A stretch of DNA of 64,000 bases from JAGDZR01 sp049115695 (GCA_049115695.1 JAGDZR010000025.1:62001-126000), one strand, 5' to 3'; numbered from the stretch's first letter, positions 18,260 through 27,376 are shown. Numbers and translations are program-made. The notes: generated from the letters alone by a model not told the origin.

Positions 18260-19682
18260 AGAAATCTCCATATTCCATAAAAGGACAATTAAGGACTCAT
18301 TATCTGCGATCGATAAACACGGATTGGGTGTGCTTTTTATTATAGACCAAGATGCCAAGCTCATTGGTATCGTCACGGATGGAGATATACGACGATCACT
18401 TATAGGCGGATTCACCTTAGAATCAGCTGTCGCTGAGATAATGAACTCCAACTATGTAGCTCTTCCTCTGACCGCAACCAATAGTGAAATTCTGGAAAGA
18501 CTTAATTCACGTATTAAGATGATTCCTTTAATCGATGAATCTGGTGTTTTAAAAGATTATGCCTCAATTCAAAGATTAAGAAGAATTGATATTGCTTCAC
18601 CGTCTTTATCCGGGAATGAGATTTCTTATGTCACTGAGTGTATTTCCACGAATTGGATTTCATCTCAAGGGCCTTTTGTCAGAAGGTTTGAAAAGAATTT
18701 TGAAAAGTATCATGGCCGATCGGCGCTTGCCGTATCCAATGGGACTGTCGCCTTACATCTCGCATTGCTTTCACTTGGAATTGGAGAAGGAGATGAAGTA
18801 ATTGTACCAAACCTAACTTTTGCCGCAAGCATCAATTCGGTCATTCATGCTGGAGCTACTCCGGTAATCGTTGATGTTGAGGAAGACACATGGAATATTG
18901 ATCCTAATGAGGTTAGAAAGGTCATTTCACCGAAAACTAAGGCAATAATGGTTGTTCATTTATACGGTTATCCAGTAAGAATGAAAGAAATATGTGATAT
19001 CAAAGAAGAGCACGGCTTACTATTGATAGAAGATTGTGCCGAGGCTCTTGGAAGTAGGTATCATGGACTACCAATGGGCACGTTTGGAGATATTTCGACT
19101 TTCAGCTTTTTCGGTAATAAAACGATTACTACGGGTGAAGGAGGAATGATGATCTTTAAAAATGATGAGGTAGCTGATGATGCAAGGGTCCTCAGAGATC
19201 ATGGTATGAATCCTCAAAAAAGATATTGGCATGATGTCGTTGGGTATAATTATCGACTCACAAACATTCAAGCTGCAATCGGTGTTGCTCAATTTGAGCG
19301 GTTAGAAGAAATTGTCGAGCGAAAAAGAGAGATTGCTCAAAAGTACATTGACTTACTATTAAATTACCCAGAAGCTGTAATGGTTTTAGAGCAACCTGGC
19401 TTTCATAGCTCATATTGGATGTTTAGTTTTTACATTAAAGAAAATGAAAGGGTGAATAGGGATGGGCTAATCAAGTTTCTAGCTGAAAGATCAATTGAGA
19501 CACGGCCTTTATTTTATCCCTTAAATATTATGCCTCCATATCAAGCAATAAAAAGAGGTGGTGAGCTGCCAGTTTCTAAATATATATCGGAAAGAGGCCT
19601 TAGTCTACCCTCATCTGTAACGTTAATAAATGATGAAATTGACTATGTCTGTAATTGTATCGAAGAATATTTTGCATTATAA
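18249..19682 (+). CDS. CBS-pair / DegT-family aminotransferase fusion
   Basis: A 477-aa protein. Residues 1-110 form a CBS-domain pair, with LIGIVTDGDIRRSLIGG typical of the first CBS. Residues 113-477 are a PLP-dependent sugar aminotransferase of the DegT/DnrJ/EryC1/StrS type, with Lys291 as the Schiff-base lysine (FFGNKTITTGEGG) and an Asp in IEDCAEALG. Such enzymes put an amino group on a keto-sugar nucleotide. CBS pairs of this look are better known fused to the nucleotidyltransferase PtmE of legionaminic clusters, so the arrangement is unusual. The CBS pair probably senses an adenine or other nucleotide. It overlaps the previous gene by 11 bases. Confidence 0.9.
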   Translation: MQIEEISIFHKRTIKDSLSAIDKHGLGVLFIIDQDAKLIGIVTDGDIRRSLIGGFTLESAVAEIMNSNYVALPLTATNSEILERLNSRIKMIPLIDESGVLKDYASIQRLRRIDIASPSLSGNEISYVTECISTNWISSQGPFVRRFEKNFEKYHGRSALAVSNGTVALHLALLSLGIGEGDEVIVPNLTFAASINSVIHAGATPVIVDVEEDTWNIDPNEVRKVISPKTKAIMVVHLYGYPVRMKEICDIKEEHGLLLIEDCAEALGSRYHGLPMGTFGDISTFSFFGNKTITTGEGGMMIFKNDEVADDARVLRDHGMNPQKRYWHDVVGYNYRLTNIQAAIGVAQFERLEEIVERKREIAQKYIDLLLNYPEAVMVLEQPGFHSSYWMFSFYIKENERVNRDGLIKFLAERSIETRPLFYPLNIMPPYQAIKRGGELPVSKYISERGLSLPSSVTLINDEIDYVCNCIEEYFAL

Positions 19683-19694
19683 ATATTAAGTTGA

Positions 19695-20420
19695 ATGAGT
19701 TTGTTGATAACGATATGTGCTAGGGGTGGATCAAAGGGTATTCCAGGGAAAAATATCAAAGAGCTTAATGGAAGACCATTGTTAATGTATTCGATAGACC
19801 TGGCAAAAGCATTTGCAAAGACGACAAAATCCAAGATTACTCTAAGTACTGATAGTTCTGAAATAATGACCATTGCATCAAAGGGTGGATTGAATACTGA
19901 TTACAAAAGACCGGATCACCTGGCTTCTGATACTGCTGGTAAAATTGATGTGTTGAAACATGTATTAGAATACTTTGAGAATGTTGAGCAGGTCAGGTAT
20001 GACTACATTTTGGACCTTGACGTAACATCACCCTTAAGGTCTACCAAAGACCTGCAAAAGGCTTTTGATCTACTGAAAGGGGATAGTTTTGCTCAAAATT
20101 TGGTTACAGTGAGTCCGGCATCCAGAAATCCCTACTTTAACATGTTGGAGGTGGTCAATGAAAAGTATGCTCAAGTAGTAAAGCGTCCAGACACACCTAT
20201 ATTGTCCAGACAAAAAGCTCCCAAGGTGTATCAAATGAATTCAGCTTTTTATTTTTACAAGAGATCCTACTTTGATTCAGATCAAATTTCTACAGTTGAC
20301 AATGGAAGGACAATGATTTTCAATATCGAGCACCTTTGCTTTGATTTAGATGAACCAATTGATTTTGAATTTATGAGTTATTTAATGGAAAGGAATATGC
20401 TCGACTTCAAACTATGTTAA
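19695..20420 (+). CDS. CMP-nonulosonic acid cytidylyltransferase (NeuA/LegF type)
   Basis: A 241-aa enzyme that activates a nonulosonic acid with CTP to the CMP-sugar donor. The nucleotide-binding motif is ICARGGSKGIPGKNIKEL at about 7-24, with STDSSEI and LDLDVTSPLRS further along. It follows the aminotransferase by 12 bases and overlaps the oxidoreductase gene by 7. It differs from the PseF copy at 28334 (IPARSGSKRIINKN), so each half of the locus has its own CMP-transferase, presumably specific for its own sugar. Confidence 0.9.
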   Translation: MSLLITICARGGSKGIPGKNIKELNGRPLLMYSIDLAKAFAKTTKSKITLSTDSSEIMTIASKGGLNTDYKRPDHLASDTAGKIDVLKHVLEYFENVEQVRYDYILDLDVTSPLRSTKDLQKAFDLLKGDSFAQNLVTVSPASRNPYFNMLEVVNEKYAQVVKRPDTPILSRQKAPKVYQMNSAFYFYKRSYFDSDQISTVDNGRTMIFNIEHLCFDLDEPIDFEFMSYLMERNMLDFKLC

Positions 20421-21328
20421 AGATATTGATAGTGGGATGGGGTTCGATTGCGAAACAGCATGTCCAAGCTCTACATAACCTGAATAGGAAATTTGAGTTA
20501 TATAGGCTTGTTCGTAATAATTCTTCCGATGAGCAAAGGTTTATCAAATCCTACAAGCATGTATCAGCAATAGATGTGCAATTGGATTTTGCAATTATTG
20601 CTAATCCAAGTTCATTACATGCTCGAACAATTGAAGCTCTTTCAGTTCTTGACATTCCCTTATTCGTAGAAAAACCTTTTGTGACCAGTATCTCCGAGTT
20701 AGAGACCGTGTTGCAGATAATCAATAAAAAACAACTAGTGGTTTATGTTGCGCACTGTTTAAGGTTTTTAGGATGCCTACGGTTTCTGGAATCATACATA
20801 AGAAATACTAATAGGCAAATCAATGAAGTAAATGCCTATTTTGGTTCTTATCTTCCAGATTGGAGGCCTGGCCAAGACTACAGGTTAACATATTCGACTA
20901 ATAAATCTTTGGGTGGAGGTGTCGACTTAGATTTAATTCATGAGCCAGATTATGTCTACTGGTTATTTGGTCTTCCTATCAATGTTAAAAAAGTGATCAG
21001 TAATCGATCACATTTAAAATTAGATGTTCCTGATATGGCACACCTCATATTTGAATACGACGATTTTATGGCATTTATTACAGTAAACTATTACCGGAAG
21101 GATACAAAAAGGACTATGGAAATAGTTATGGAAGACCAGACTCTTGACATAGATCTGATTGAAAACACTGTTATCTCAAGCAGTGGTGAATTGCTATATA
21201 AGGGCAGCCCGCTCAAGGAGAAAGCCTATTTAGATGATCAGATGAATTATTTCTTATCAAATTACAATGGAGCTTTTGATTTTAACAATCCAGCTGAAGC
21301 AGGAGAGCTTTTAAAATTATGTATTTAA
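20414..21328 (+). CDS. Gfo/Idh/MocA-family NAD(P)-dependent oxidoreductase
   Basis: A 304-aa protein with an N-terminal Rossmann fold (ILIVGWGSIAKQHVQAL) and the family EKPF motif (LFVEKPFVT). The C-terminal part has GGVDLDLIHEPDY with the His expected at the sugar site. Family members oxidise or reduce a carbinol on a sugar or sugar nucleotide. Overlaps with neighbours on both sides (7 and 10 bases) mark it as part of the NeuB operon. It may act on the precursor hexose or on the nonulosonate side chain; the substrate cannot be read. Confidence 0.85.
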   Translation: MLKILIVGWGSIAKQHVQALHNLNRKFELYRLVRNNSSDEQRFIKSYKHVSAIDVQLDFAIIANPSSLHARTIEALSVLDIPLFVEKPFVTSISELETVLQIINKKQLVVYVAHCLRFLGCLRFLESYIRNTNRQINEVNAYFGSYLPDWRPGQDYRLTYSTNKSLGGGVDLDLIHEPDYVYWLFGLPINVKKVISNRSHLKLDVPDMAHLIFEYDDFMAFITVNYYRKDTKRTMEIVMEDQTLDIDLIENTVISSSGELLYKGSPLKEKAYLDDQMNYFLSNYNGAFDFNNPAEAGELLKLCI

Positions 21329-22053
21329 GAAATAAAGTTATTATAGTGACTGGTGGGCTCGGTTTAATTGGATCTGCGATAGTTGATGAGATTAAATCTG
21401 AAGGAGCTGAGGCAATTATCATCGATACAGGTGTTGAAAAGGAAAGTGAAAATATGTATTCAACTGATATAAGTGATGAAGACAAGATCAAAGAAGTAAT
21501 TGGAAAGATAAGATTTAAATATGGACAAATAGATGGATTAATTAATAATGCATATCCGAGAACTGATGATTGGGGGGATAAATGGGAAAATATTAGTCTT
21601 TCTTCTTGGAGACGAAATGTTGATATGCATATGAATGGGTATTATTTGTGTTGTAAGGTAGTGCTGAAGGTTATGCAAGCCCAGTCTTATGGTTCAATTG
21701 TAAATATGGCCTCCATTTATGGTGTCGTGGGACCTGATTTTAGTGTTTATGAAGGCACAGAAATGACGAGCCCGGGAGCTTATACAGCGATTAAAGGAGG
21801 GATTATTTCAATGTCAAAATATATCGCAACTTACTTTGGGAAACATAACATAAGGTGCAATTCTGTCAGCCCAGGAGGTGTTTTCAATAATCAACATAAG
21901 GAATTTGTGGAAAGATATTCAAAAAAGGTTCCTTTAGGAAGAATGGCTGAACCAAACGAAGTTGCTTCACTGGTTGGTTTCTTAGTCTCAGATAAGTCTT
22001 CTTATATTACAGGTCAAAATCTGATGGTTGATGGAGGATGGTCGTCGCAATAA
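21319..22053 (+). CDS. Short-chain dehydrogenase/reductase (PtmA-like)
   Basis: A 244-aa classical SDR with the cofactor motif TGGLGLIGSAI, NNAYPR, catalytic Ser in VNMASIYG and the YxxxK pair in AYTAIKGG. The C-terminal LMVDGGWSSQ is standard. SDRs of this appearance (PtmA) accompany legionaminic acid genes in Campylobacter. It starts inside the end of the Gfo/Idh gene, so the two oxidoreductases are made together, possibly for a two-step oxidation-reduction that inverts a carbon. Confidence 0.86.
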   Translation: MYLRNKVIIVTGGLGLIGSAIVDEIKSEGAEAIIIDTGVEKESENMYSTDISDEDKIKEVIGKIRFKYGQIDGLINNAYPRTDDWGDKWENISLSSWRRNVDMHMNGYYLCCKVVLKVMQAQSYGSIVNMASIYGVVGPDFSVYEGTEMTSPGAYTAIKGGIISMSKYIATYFGKHNIRCNSVSPGGVFNNQHKEFVERYSKKVPLGRMAEPNEVASLVGFLVSDKSSYITGQNLMVDGGWSSQ

Positions 22054-22096
22054 ATGGTTAAAATTACATTTTGGATAGATTAAACATTTTTTCTCT

Positions 22097-23062
22097 ATGA
22101 GGAATTATGAATCCGTTAGTTGCATCGTTTGCGATTCAACCCACCTTGCCAAGATTACCAATAAAGGACAGTTTGGTTTTGAGACTAATGTATGTGTTTG
22201 TAAGGAATGCGGTCTTTCGTTCTTAAATCCTAGATGGGATAAGGAGACTTATTTGAACTTTTACAAGGATGAGTATGATTCTTATTATCGTCCTATTAAG
22301 AGCAAAGTGCCTCCTAAACAGAATCCATCTAGTTATTATCCTATTCTAAAAAGACTTGAGAATTCTGGTATTAACAAAGATTCAATTAAAACGATCTTGG
22401 ATATTGGGAGCGGGGATGGCTCACAAATGAGTGCTTTCATAGATGAAGGAATAGGAATTGAATATCATGCAATTGAACCTTCCGAACAGTATCGAAATGA
22501 AATTATGAAAAGAGGAATTAATTTTATTTCGAATGACATTGATAAGGATTGGGATTCAGATTTTCTAGCTCATTTTGATTTTGTTATTATGAGACATGTC
22601 TTAGAACATTTCTCTAGACCCGATGAGGTTTTGCAAAAGATATGTCGAGTTTTAAAGCCCGATGGAGTATTGTACTTGGCTGTGCCTGATTCTTTAAATC
22701 CAAGACCAGCGTTAACAAAAAGCTTTTTCAGAGTGGTCCATACCTATTATTTCAATAAGTTTTCTCTTTCGAATATTTTTTACAAATCAGGATTGGAAAT
22801 AATTAGCATGTCGGAGGGAGATGAATTTCATGACGAATTATTTTCCTTTGCCAAAAGGAGTAATAAGCAGCGGGATATTGTTGTTAGCAAGGAAAACTTC
22901 AAAGTGCAGTATGAAGTATTCTTTCAGGGAGTCCAAAAAGAACACAAAGTTATTTTTAAGTTCAGGCAATTTCTACTTCAGGGGTTTAGAAGCATAGTTA
23001 AACTGAAGAAATATTTTTTCCCAAATCCTGTAAAGAAGAGGCGGGATATTTATTCACTCTAA
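22097..23062 (+). CDS. Class I SAM-dependent methyltransferase with N-terminal zinc-ribbon-like motif
   Basis: A 321-aa protein. The N-terminus has two CxxC pairs (SCIVCDS and CVCKECGLSFLNPRW), then a Rossmann methyltransferase domain at about 85-215 with the SAM motif ILDIGSGDGS and the MRHVLEHFSRPDE segment. This architecture (Methyltransf_23 type) is frequent in glycan clusters and is linked to methylation of sugars or glycan ends. It closes the plus-strand run and overlaps the convergent DUF4910 gene by 9 bases. Confidence 0.85.
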   Translation: MRNYESVSCIVCDSTHLAKITNKGQFGFETNVCVCKECGLSFLNPRWDKETYLNFYKDEYDSYYRPIKSKVPPKQNPSSYYPILKRLENSGINKDSIKTILDIGSGDGSQMSAFIDEGIGIEYHAIEPSEQYRNEIMKRGINFISNDIDKDWDSDFLAHFDFVIMRHVLEHFSRPDEVLQKICRVLKPDGVLYLAVPDSLNPRPALTKSFFRVVHTYYFNKFSLSNIFYKSGLEIISMSEGDEFHDELFSFAKRSNKQRDIVVSKENFKVQYEVFFQGVQKEHKVIFKFRQFLLQGFRSIVKLKKYFFPNPVKKRRDIYSL

Positions 23063-24340
23063 AAGTATTAATCCAGAATTTTTCCATTTGTCAAGGTAAT
23101 TGGTAATTGTATCATGGGAAATGTTAAACTGCTCTTTAATTTCTTCTATTGTATATTCCCTGTCCATCAGAGGAATAAAGTCCATTAGTCGTCTCAACTC
23201 TTTTAATTCATTTGTTTTGATTTCCATTCTTTGACCCTGATCTACGTAAAGATCATACTCGGGATTGCTAAGACAAATTATACCATCGAATTTTTTTTCT
23301 ATGAATTTAGTTTGCTCAATTCCTTCGAGTAAATCTTCGAGCAATTGAATTGATTCTGTTAAGCTATCCTCGGAAATAATGCTTAGGTCGTCTCCTGAAG
23401 TATGATATTCTGGAAACGGAAATCGACTGAGACTGGGAGTAGGGATTTGATAGGATTCAAAAACAATTTCATCGTTCCCGATTATTGTTCCAAAGTTGCC
23501 AACTCTATGATCCTGTTTATCTGCAAGAATTCTTTCCAGGAGCTTATCAATAACTGATTGTTTTTTGGAGCTGAATTGAAGACTTAAGGGAGTACGACTA
23601 CCAAGCATTTCCAGAAATAACCCTCCCCTTATCAATTTTAATTGATCTTTTGGTAGACTGCCTAAGAAATATCCTGATCCAATAATCTCCGGTACAATTA
23701 GCAGCTTATAGGTGAATTTTGTTCGACGCTTAATCAATTTTTCGAAGAATTCAATTGCTACAGCCACACCTGATAAATCATCATTTGCCATACCTGGATG
23801 ATCAAGATGCGCGATGAAATAAAAACATTTATCTAACTCTCCTTGATGCGTATATTCAAAAATATTAAGATAACCTTTCGATTCTTCAGTTTCGATGTTG
23901 ACTTGATAAGGGCCTTCGTCAATTGAGGAGTAAAATTCTTTAGTTACACAAAACCCCCAATCTCTTTTCCAGGGTTGATAATTTTGTCTGAAATGATAAG
24001 GGATTGCATTTTTGTCGACATCAAAGTGTGTTTTGTAATGCAAATGTGATTTTAGTTCCTCACCTGTTATTTCACCACTGAAAGATTTAGATAAGCCAAT
24101 TACTTGCAAGGGGTGCTTGGTGCCGTCTAAGATTATTTCTCCATTTTTAATTATATCGGCCTTTTTTAAATTCCATTTTGGAGGAATCTTCCATCCATTA
24201 TATTCATTTTCTTCATTATAAAAATGAACCTTGCCAGGCAGTAACCTGCTGATGTAGTCGATGGAGTAATCATAATCATCGGAACAGAAGTTTCTATTGG
24301 TTAAATAGAGATCCTTTATGATTTGGTAACTTAGTGACAC
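23054..24340 (-). CDS. DUF4910 aminopeptidase-like protein with C-terminal winged helix
   Basis: A 428-aa protein. The central part resembles zinc aminopeptidases of the M28 fold: FIAHLDHPGMANDDLSG (first His and bridging Asp), LLIVPEIIGSGYFLG (Glu) and a C-terminal His in EYHTSGDD. The last 70 residues look like a helix-turn-helix (YTIEEIKEQFNISHDTITNYL). DUF4910 proteins are repeatedly found in nonulosonate and capsule clusters, where an amidase or deacylase on a sugar or aminoacyl substituent is plausible. It is the last gene of the pseudaminic operon and overlaps the sulfotransferase by 47 bases; no better internal start is seen. Confidence 0.78.
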   Translation of the reverse strand: MSLSYQIIKDLYLTNRNFCSDDYDYSIDYISRLLPGKVHFYNEENEYNGWKIPPKWNLKKADIIKNGEIILDGTKHPLQVIGLSKSFSGEITGEELKSHLHYKTHFDVDKNAIPYHFRQNYQPWKRDWGFCVTKEFYSSIDEGPYQVNIETEESKGYLNIFEYTHQGELDKCFYFIAHLDHPGMANDDLSGVAVAIEFFEKLIKRRTKFTYKLLIVPEIIGSGYFLGSLPKDQLKLIRGGLFLEMLGSRTPLSLQFSSKKQSVIDKLLERILADKQDHRVGNFGTIIGNDEIVFESYQIPTPSLSRFPFPEYHTSGDDLSIISEDSLTESIQLLEDLLEGIEQTKFIEKKFDGIICLSNPEYDLYVDQGQRMEIKTNELKELRRLMDFIPLMDREYTIEEIKEQFNISHDTITNYLDKWKNSGLILLE

Positions 24341-25454
24341 TTTCTTTTAAGGTTTTATAGGTTTTTTGTGAGATAAAATATTCGTTAATTACCTCAGGAT
24401 TTTCTATGCCTAATAAGCGTAAACGTTCCTTCTCTTTCTCAATTTCGATCTTGTTTAAAAAGTACGGGTACGCTTTAATCCAGTCTGCTATATTATTGGA
24501 TTCTTCGTTAAAGTTTTCAATAGCCATTGGCATTTTGCTATTGAATGATTTGTATCCAAATAAATGCATTTCTGGACCACACAACCATTCAATGATGCTC
24601 GCCTCCTCAGTAGACAATATTGATTTCCATTTATCCAAAAAGGAATTATTGATTTTGGTAGAAGTCCCATGAGATGAATTTTGTTTCCATGGTTCTCCTT
24701 TTCCGTCTTTATACTTTTTAGGATCAATTAGGTACCTTGAAAATGGTACTTGAAGAAACTCGCAAATCTTTCGAAAACTGATTTCACTGTCCTGTATGAG
24801 GTCTTCATATTTTAGAATGAGCAAGTCCGGATTATGTTCGTTATGACAAGCATATGCAACACTTTTTCTCCATTGTCGGATTAAAAAAAGTATTGGATAT
24901 GCGCCGGTAGAACTTTTCCTGTTGGATGCAATGATCGCCCTTGGATCACGGATAATTTGTATGCATTTTCGACCCTGTTTAATTAGGGGTTCAACAAATT
25001 CATCCGTCCAGACCTGTTTTGTACCAAGAAATTGGGATTTTGGTTTTGGATAAGATTTTTGGGCAATAATCATTAATTGCTCATAAACCTCAATGGCTGA
25101 GCCAGAGTGCAACTGATTAATATAGTTTATCAATTGTGGAGAAAAAAGTGCTGAGGACTTAATGATTGATTCTTTTAAAGATTCAACTTCGGTTTCATCA
25201 ATTCTTAGTTCGAATAAATTATTGTGAAAATTTGTAATGTCAGCACTAGTTGCAATCCTTGAGCAGAAATAATCCGAAAGTGGTTGTTTTGGATCAAAGC
25301 TGGGATCAATTTTTAGGAAATATTGGTTTCTAAGAAATTTATAGAATTCAAAGAACGGATCGGAAAGAACATTCAAGTTTGGATGACTGTTCAAGGCTCT
25401 AGCTAAGAATGTAGTTCCTGATCTGAAAATTCCTGTAATAAAGAGGTGATTCAA
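24294..25454 (-). CDS. Sulfotransferase family protein
   Basis: A 386-aa protein with the 5'-phosphosulfate loop FITGIFRSGTTFLARAL at about 4-20 and the 3'-phosphate motif IIRDPRAIIASNRKS in the middle. These bind PAPS, and the family transfers sulfate to hydroxyl or amino groups of sugars, peptides or lipids. Placed directly after pseI (11-base gap), it probably sulfates the surface glycan or one of its sugars. Sulfated nonulosonate glycans would fit a marine organism; this is inference. Confidence 0.85.
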   Translation of the reverse strand: MNHLFITGIFRSGTTFLARALNSHPNLNVLSDPFFEFYKFLRNQYFLKIDPSFDPKQPLSDYFCSRIATSADITNFHNNLFELRIDETEVESLKESIIKSSALFSPQLINYINQLHSGSAIEVYEQLMIIAQKSYPKPKSQFLGTKQVWTDEFVEPLIKQGRKCIQIIRDPRAIIASNRKSSTGAYPILFLIRQWRKSVAYACHNEHNPDLLILKYEDLIQDSEISFRKICEFLQVPFSRYLIDPKKYKDGKGEPWKQNSSHGTSTKINNSFLDKWKSILSTEEASIIEWLCGPEMHLFGYKSFNSKMPMAIENFNEESNNIADWIKAYPYFLNKIEIEKEKERLRLLGIENPEVINEYFISQKTYKTLKESVTKLPNHKGSLFNQ

Positions 25455-25465
25455 AATGCTAACAT

Positions 25466-26509
25466 TTATTCCATGAAGTGATTTAGTTCAAGAGGAGTTC
25501 CCCGCTCGAGTTTTTTAGTAAATTTTCTGCCCATAATTTCTTCTAGATACTTTGGATGTAGACCATAGCCTGGACGAATACTTCTAACATTTTGTGCCGT
25601 AATTAAATCACCTTGATTGACATCTTGAACTATGAATAGTGATCTTGCGAATTTTACATTTTGTTTGACACTTGAGGGGATTGTATAATCTACTTTTCCA
25701 AGTATTTTTTCCGTTTGTCGGACTGATTGTACAAGAAGTTCAAAAGCATTGGGATCCAATGAAAAGGAAGCGTCAGGACCACCAAGCTTTTTGTTAAGAA
25801 TAAAGTGCTTTTCAATTAAACACGCTCCGTTCGAAACAGCTACTATGGGAACATCATTTGTAACAGTATGATCACTTAGTCCAACGCGACAGGCAAATTT
25901 AGATTTCATATCAGACATGGTTGAAATATTGGCCAATTCTATAGGGGCAGGATAAGAAGATGTGCATTTTAACAATACAATGTCGCTATTCCCCTCCGCC
26001 AAACAAGTGTCAACTGCAAGTTGAATGTCTTCAAATGTGGCTATTCCTGTGCTGATTATCATCATTTTCTTCTTGGATGCAGCATATCGAATTAATGGGA
26101 TATCTCTTATTTCAAAAGAAGCTATCTTATATGCCGGGACATGCAATTGCTCTAGAAAATCCACAGCTGAAATGTCGAATGGAGTGGAAAAACAATATAA
26201 TCCAAGATCATGCGCAAGTTCAAATATTTCCTCGTGCCACTCCCATGGTGTGTATGCTTCCTTATACAAATCGTACAGATTTCTCCCATCCCACAGCGTT
26301 CCATTGTTGATTTTAAAATATTCATTATTGCAATCAATGGTCAAAGTATCTGGCGTATAAGTTTGTAGCTTAATGCCATCAGCACCAACGTCTTTTGCCG
26401 CTCTTACCGTATCTAAGGCTACATTCTTGTCGTGAGCATGATTGGCTGAAAGTTCCGCGATAATTAGTGTGGGATGATTATCATCAATTTTCAATATTTC
26501 AGGATTCAT
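25466..26509 (-). CDS. pseI: Pseudaminic acid synthase
   Basis: A 347-aa NeuB-family enzyme condensing PEP with the 2,4-diamido-2,4,6-trideoxy-L-altrose product of PseG to give pseudaminic acid. The N-terminal IIAELSANHAHD and the segment TPDTLTIDC...W are those of the PseI subgroup rather than sialic or legionaminic synthases. The rest of the barrel has KLQTYTP, CFSTPFD and GLSDHT, with a C-terminal SAF domain at about 285-347. It sits immediately beside the formyltransferase (no gap) and after the sulfotransferase in map order. Confidence 0.92.
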   Translation of the reverse strand: MNPEILKIDDNHPTLIIAELSANHAHDKNVALDTVRAAKDVGADGIKLQTYTPDTLTIDCNNEYFKINNGTLWDGRNLYDLYKEAYTPWEWHEEIFELAHDLGLYCFSTPFDISAVDFLEQLHVPAYKIASFEIRDIPLIRYAASKKKMMIISTGIATFEDIQLAVDTCLAEGNSDIVLLKCTSSYPAPIELANISTMSDMKSKFACRVGLSDHTVTNDVPIVAVSNGACLIEKHFILNKKLGGPDASFSLDPNAFELLVQSVRQTEKILGKVDYTIPSSVKQNVKFARSLFIVQDVNQGDLITAQNVRSIRPGYGLHPKYLEEIMGRKFTKKLERGTPLELNHFME

Positions 26510-27376
26510 TTATTTCAGGATGTGTCCGACTTGTATTTGTGATAAATCACCTTTTATTTCACTGAGTAAAAGTGTACCATCACAAACTTTAATCATAAGA
26601 TCTGTATTGTCAATTCTCAAGACAGTTCCATTTACCTGATCGAAGGTAAAACCATCATCAGTTAAAACCGATTTGTTGACAATGAATTTATTTGATTTGG
26701 CGTAGAAAAACGCGCCAGGATATGGTGCTGCCTGAGCGCGGATCCAATTTCGAATGCGATTTCTTGACCAATTCCAATCTATTCTGCCATCTGCTGCTGT
26801 ACGTTTCCCAAAGTAAGTTGCCTTGGAATGGTTTTGTTCAGTTACTTTGAAGGAAACTGCGTTCTTAAGATCATGCGCAATTTTGTAAGCTATATCAGGA
26901 TAGATCTGTTGGAAGTGATTAAGAATATCACCTCCAGTCAACAGATCGGTAAGATTATATTTATTCTGAAGGACAATATCTCCTGCATCTACTTCGGGAA
27001 CAATTCTATGAGCTGTTATCCCATAGAATTGCTCACCATTAATGATCGACCAAACGTGTGGAGTTCTACCTCGATATTTTGGCAATAAACTTCCATGAAT
27101 GTTGATTGCTTCCTTGACATTACGAAGTGTTTGGTCTCCAATGATAAATATGTAGTTGACAGATAAGATGCTCTCAATACCATTTGATTTAAGAAATTGA
27201 TCAAAAGTATTTTGTCTTGGATTCCCAATGAAAACTGGCAAACCTTGAGACTTGGATTCAGTAATAATTTCTTCAGAGTTTTTATCAGTAGCAATTGCAT
27301 CAATAAGCCCTGATGTCAACAGATGCCTAAGGGTAGTCAATCCTAGTTCCCCAGATGTGAGTAAGGCTGTCTTCAT
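26510..27376 (-). CDS. Sugar N-formyltransferase, probably PseJ-like
   Basis: A 288-aa member of the methionyl-tRNA formyltransferase fold. The catalytic Asn-His-Asp set is seen in INIHGSLLPKYRG and DAGDIVLQ, and a C-terminal OB-like domain carries APYPGAFFY. Sugar N-formyltransferases of this type use N10-formyltetrahydrofolate and a 4-amino-sugar nucleotide. The gene lies between pseG and pseI where an acetyltransferase PseH would normally be needed, and no PseH is seen in the window. It therefore probably formylates the 4-amino group of the altrose precursor, giving a 7-N-formyl pseudaminic acid. Confidence 0.85.
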   Translation of the reverse strand: MKTALLTSGELGLTTLRHLLTSGLIDAIATDKNSEEIITESKSQGLPVFIGNPRQNTFDQFLKSNGIESILSVNYIFIIGDQTLRNVKEAINIHGSLLPKYRGRTPHVWSIINGEQFYGITAHRIVPEVDAGDIVLQNKYNLTDLLTGGDILNHFQQIYPDIAYKIAHDLKNAVSFKVTEQNHSKATYFGKRTAADGRIDWNWSRNRIRNWIRAQAAPYPGAFFYAKSNKFIVNKSVLTDDGFTFDQVNGTVLRIDNTDLMIKVCDGTLLLSEIKGDLSQIQVGHILK

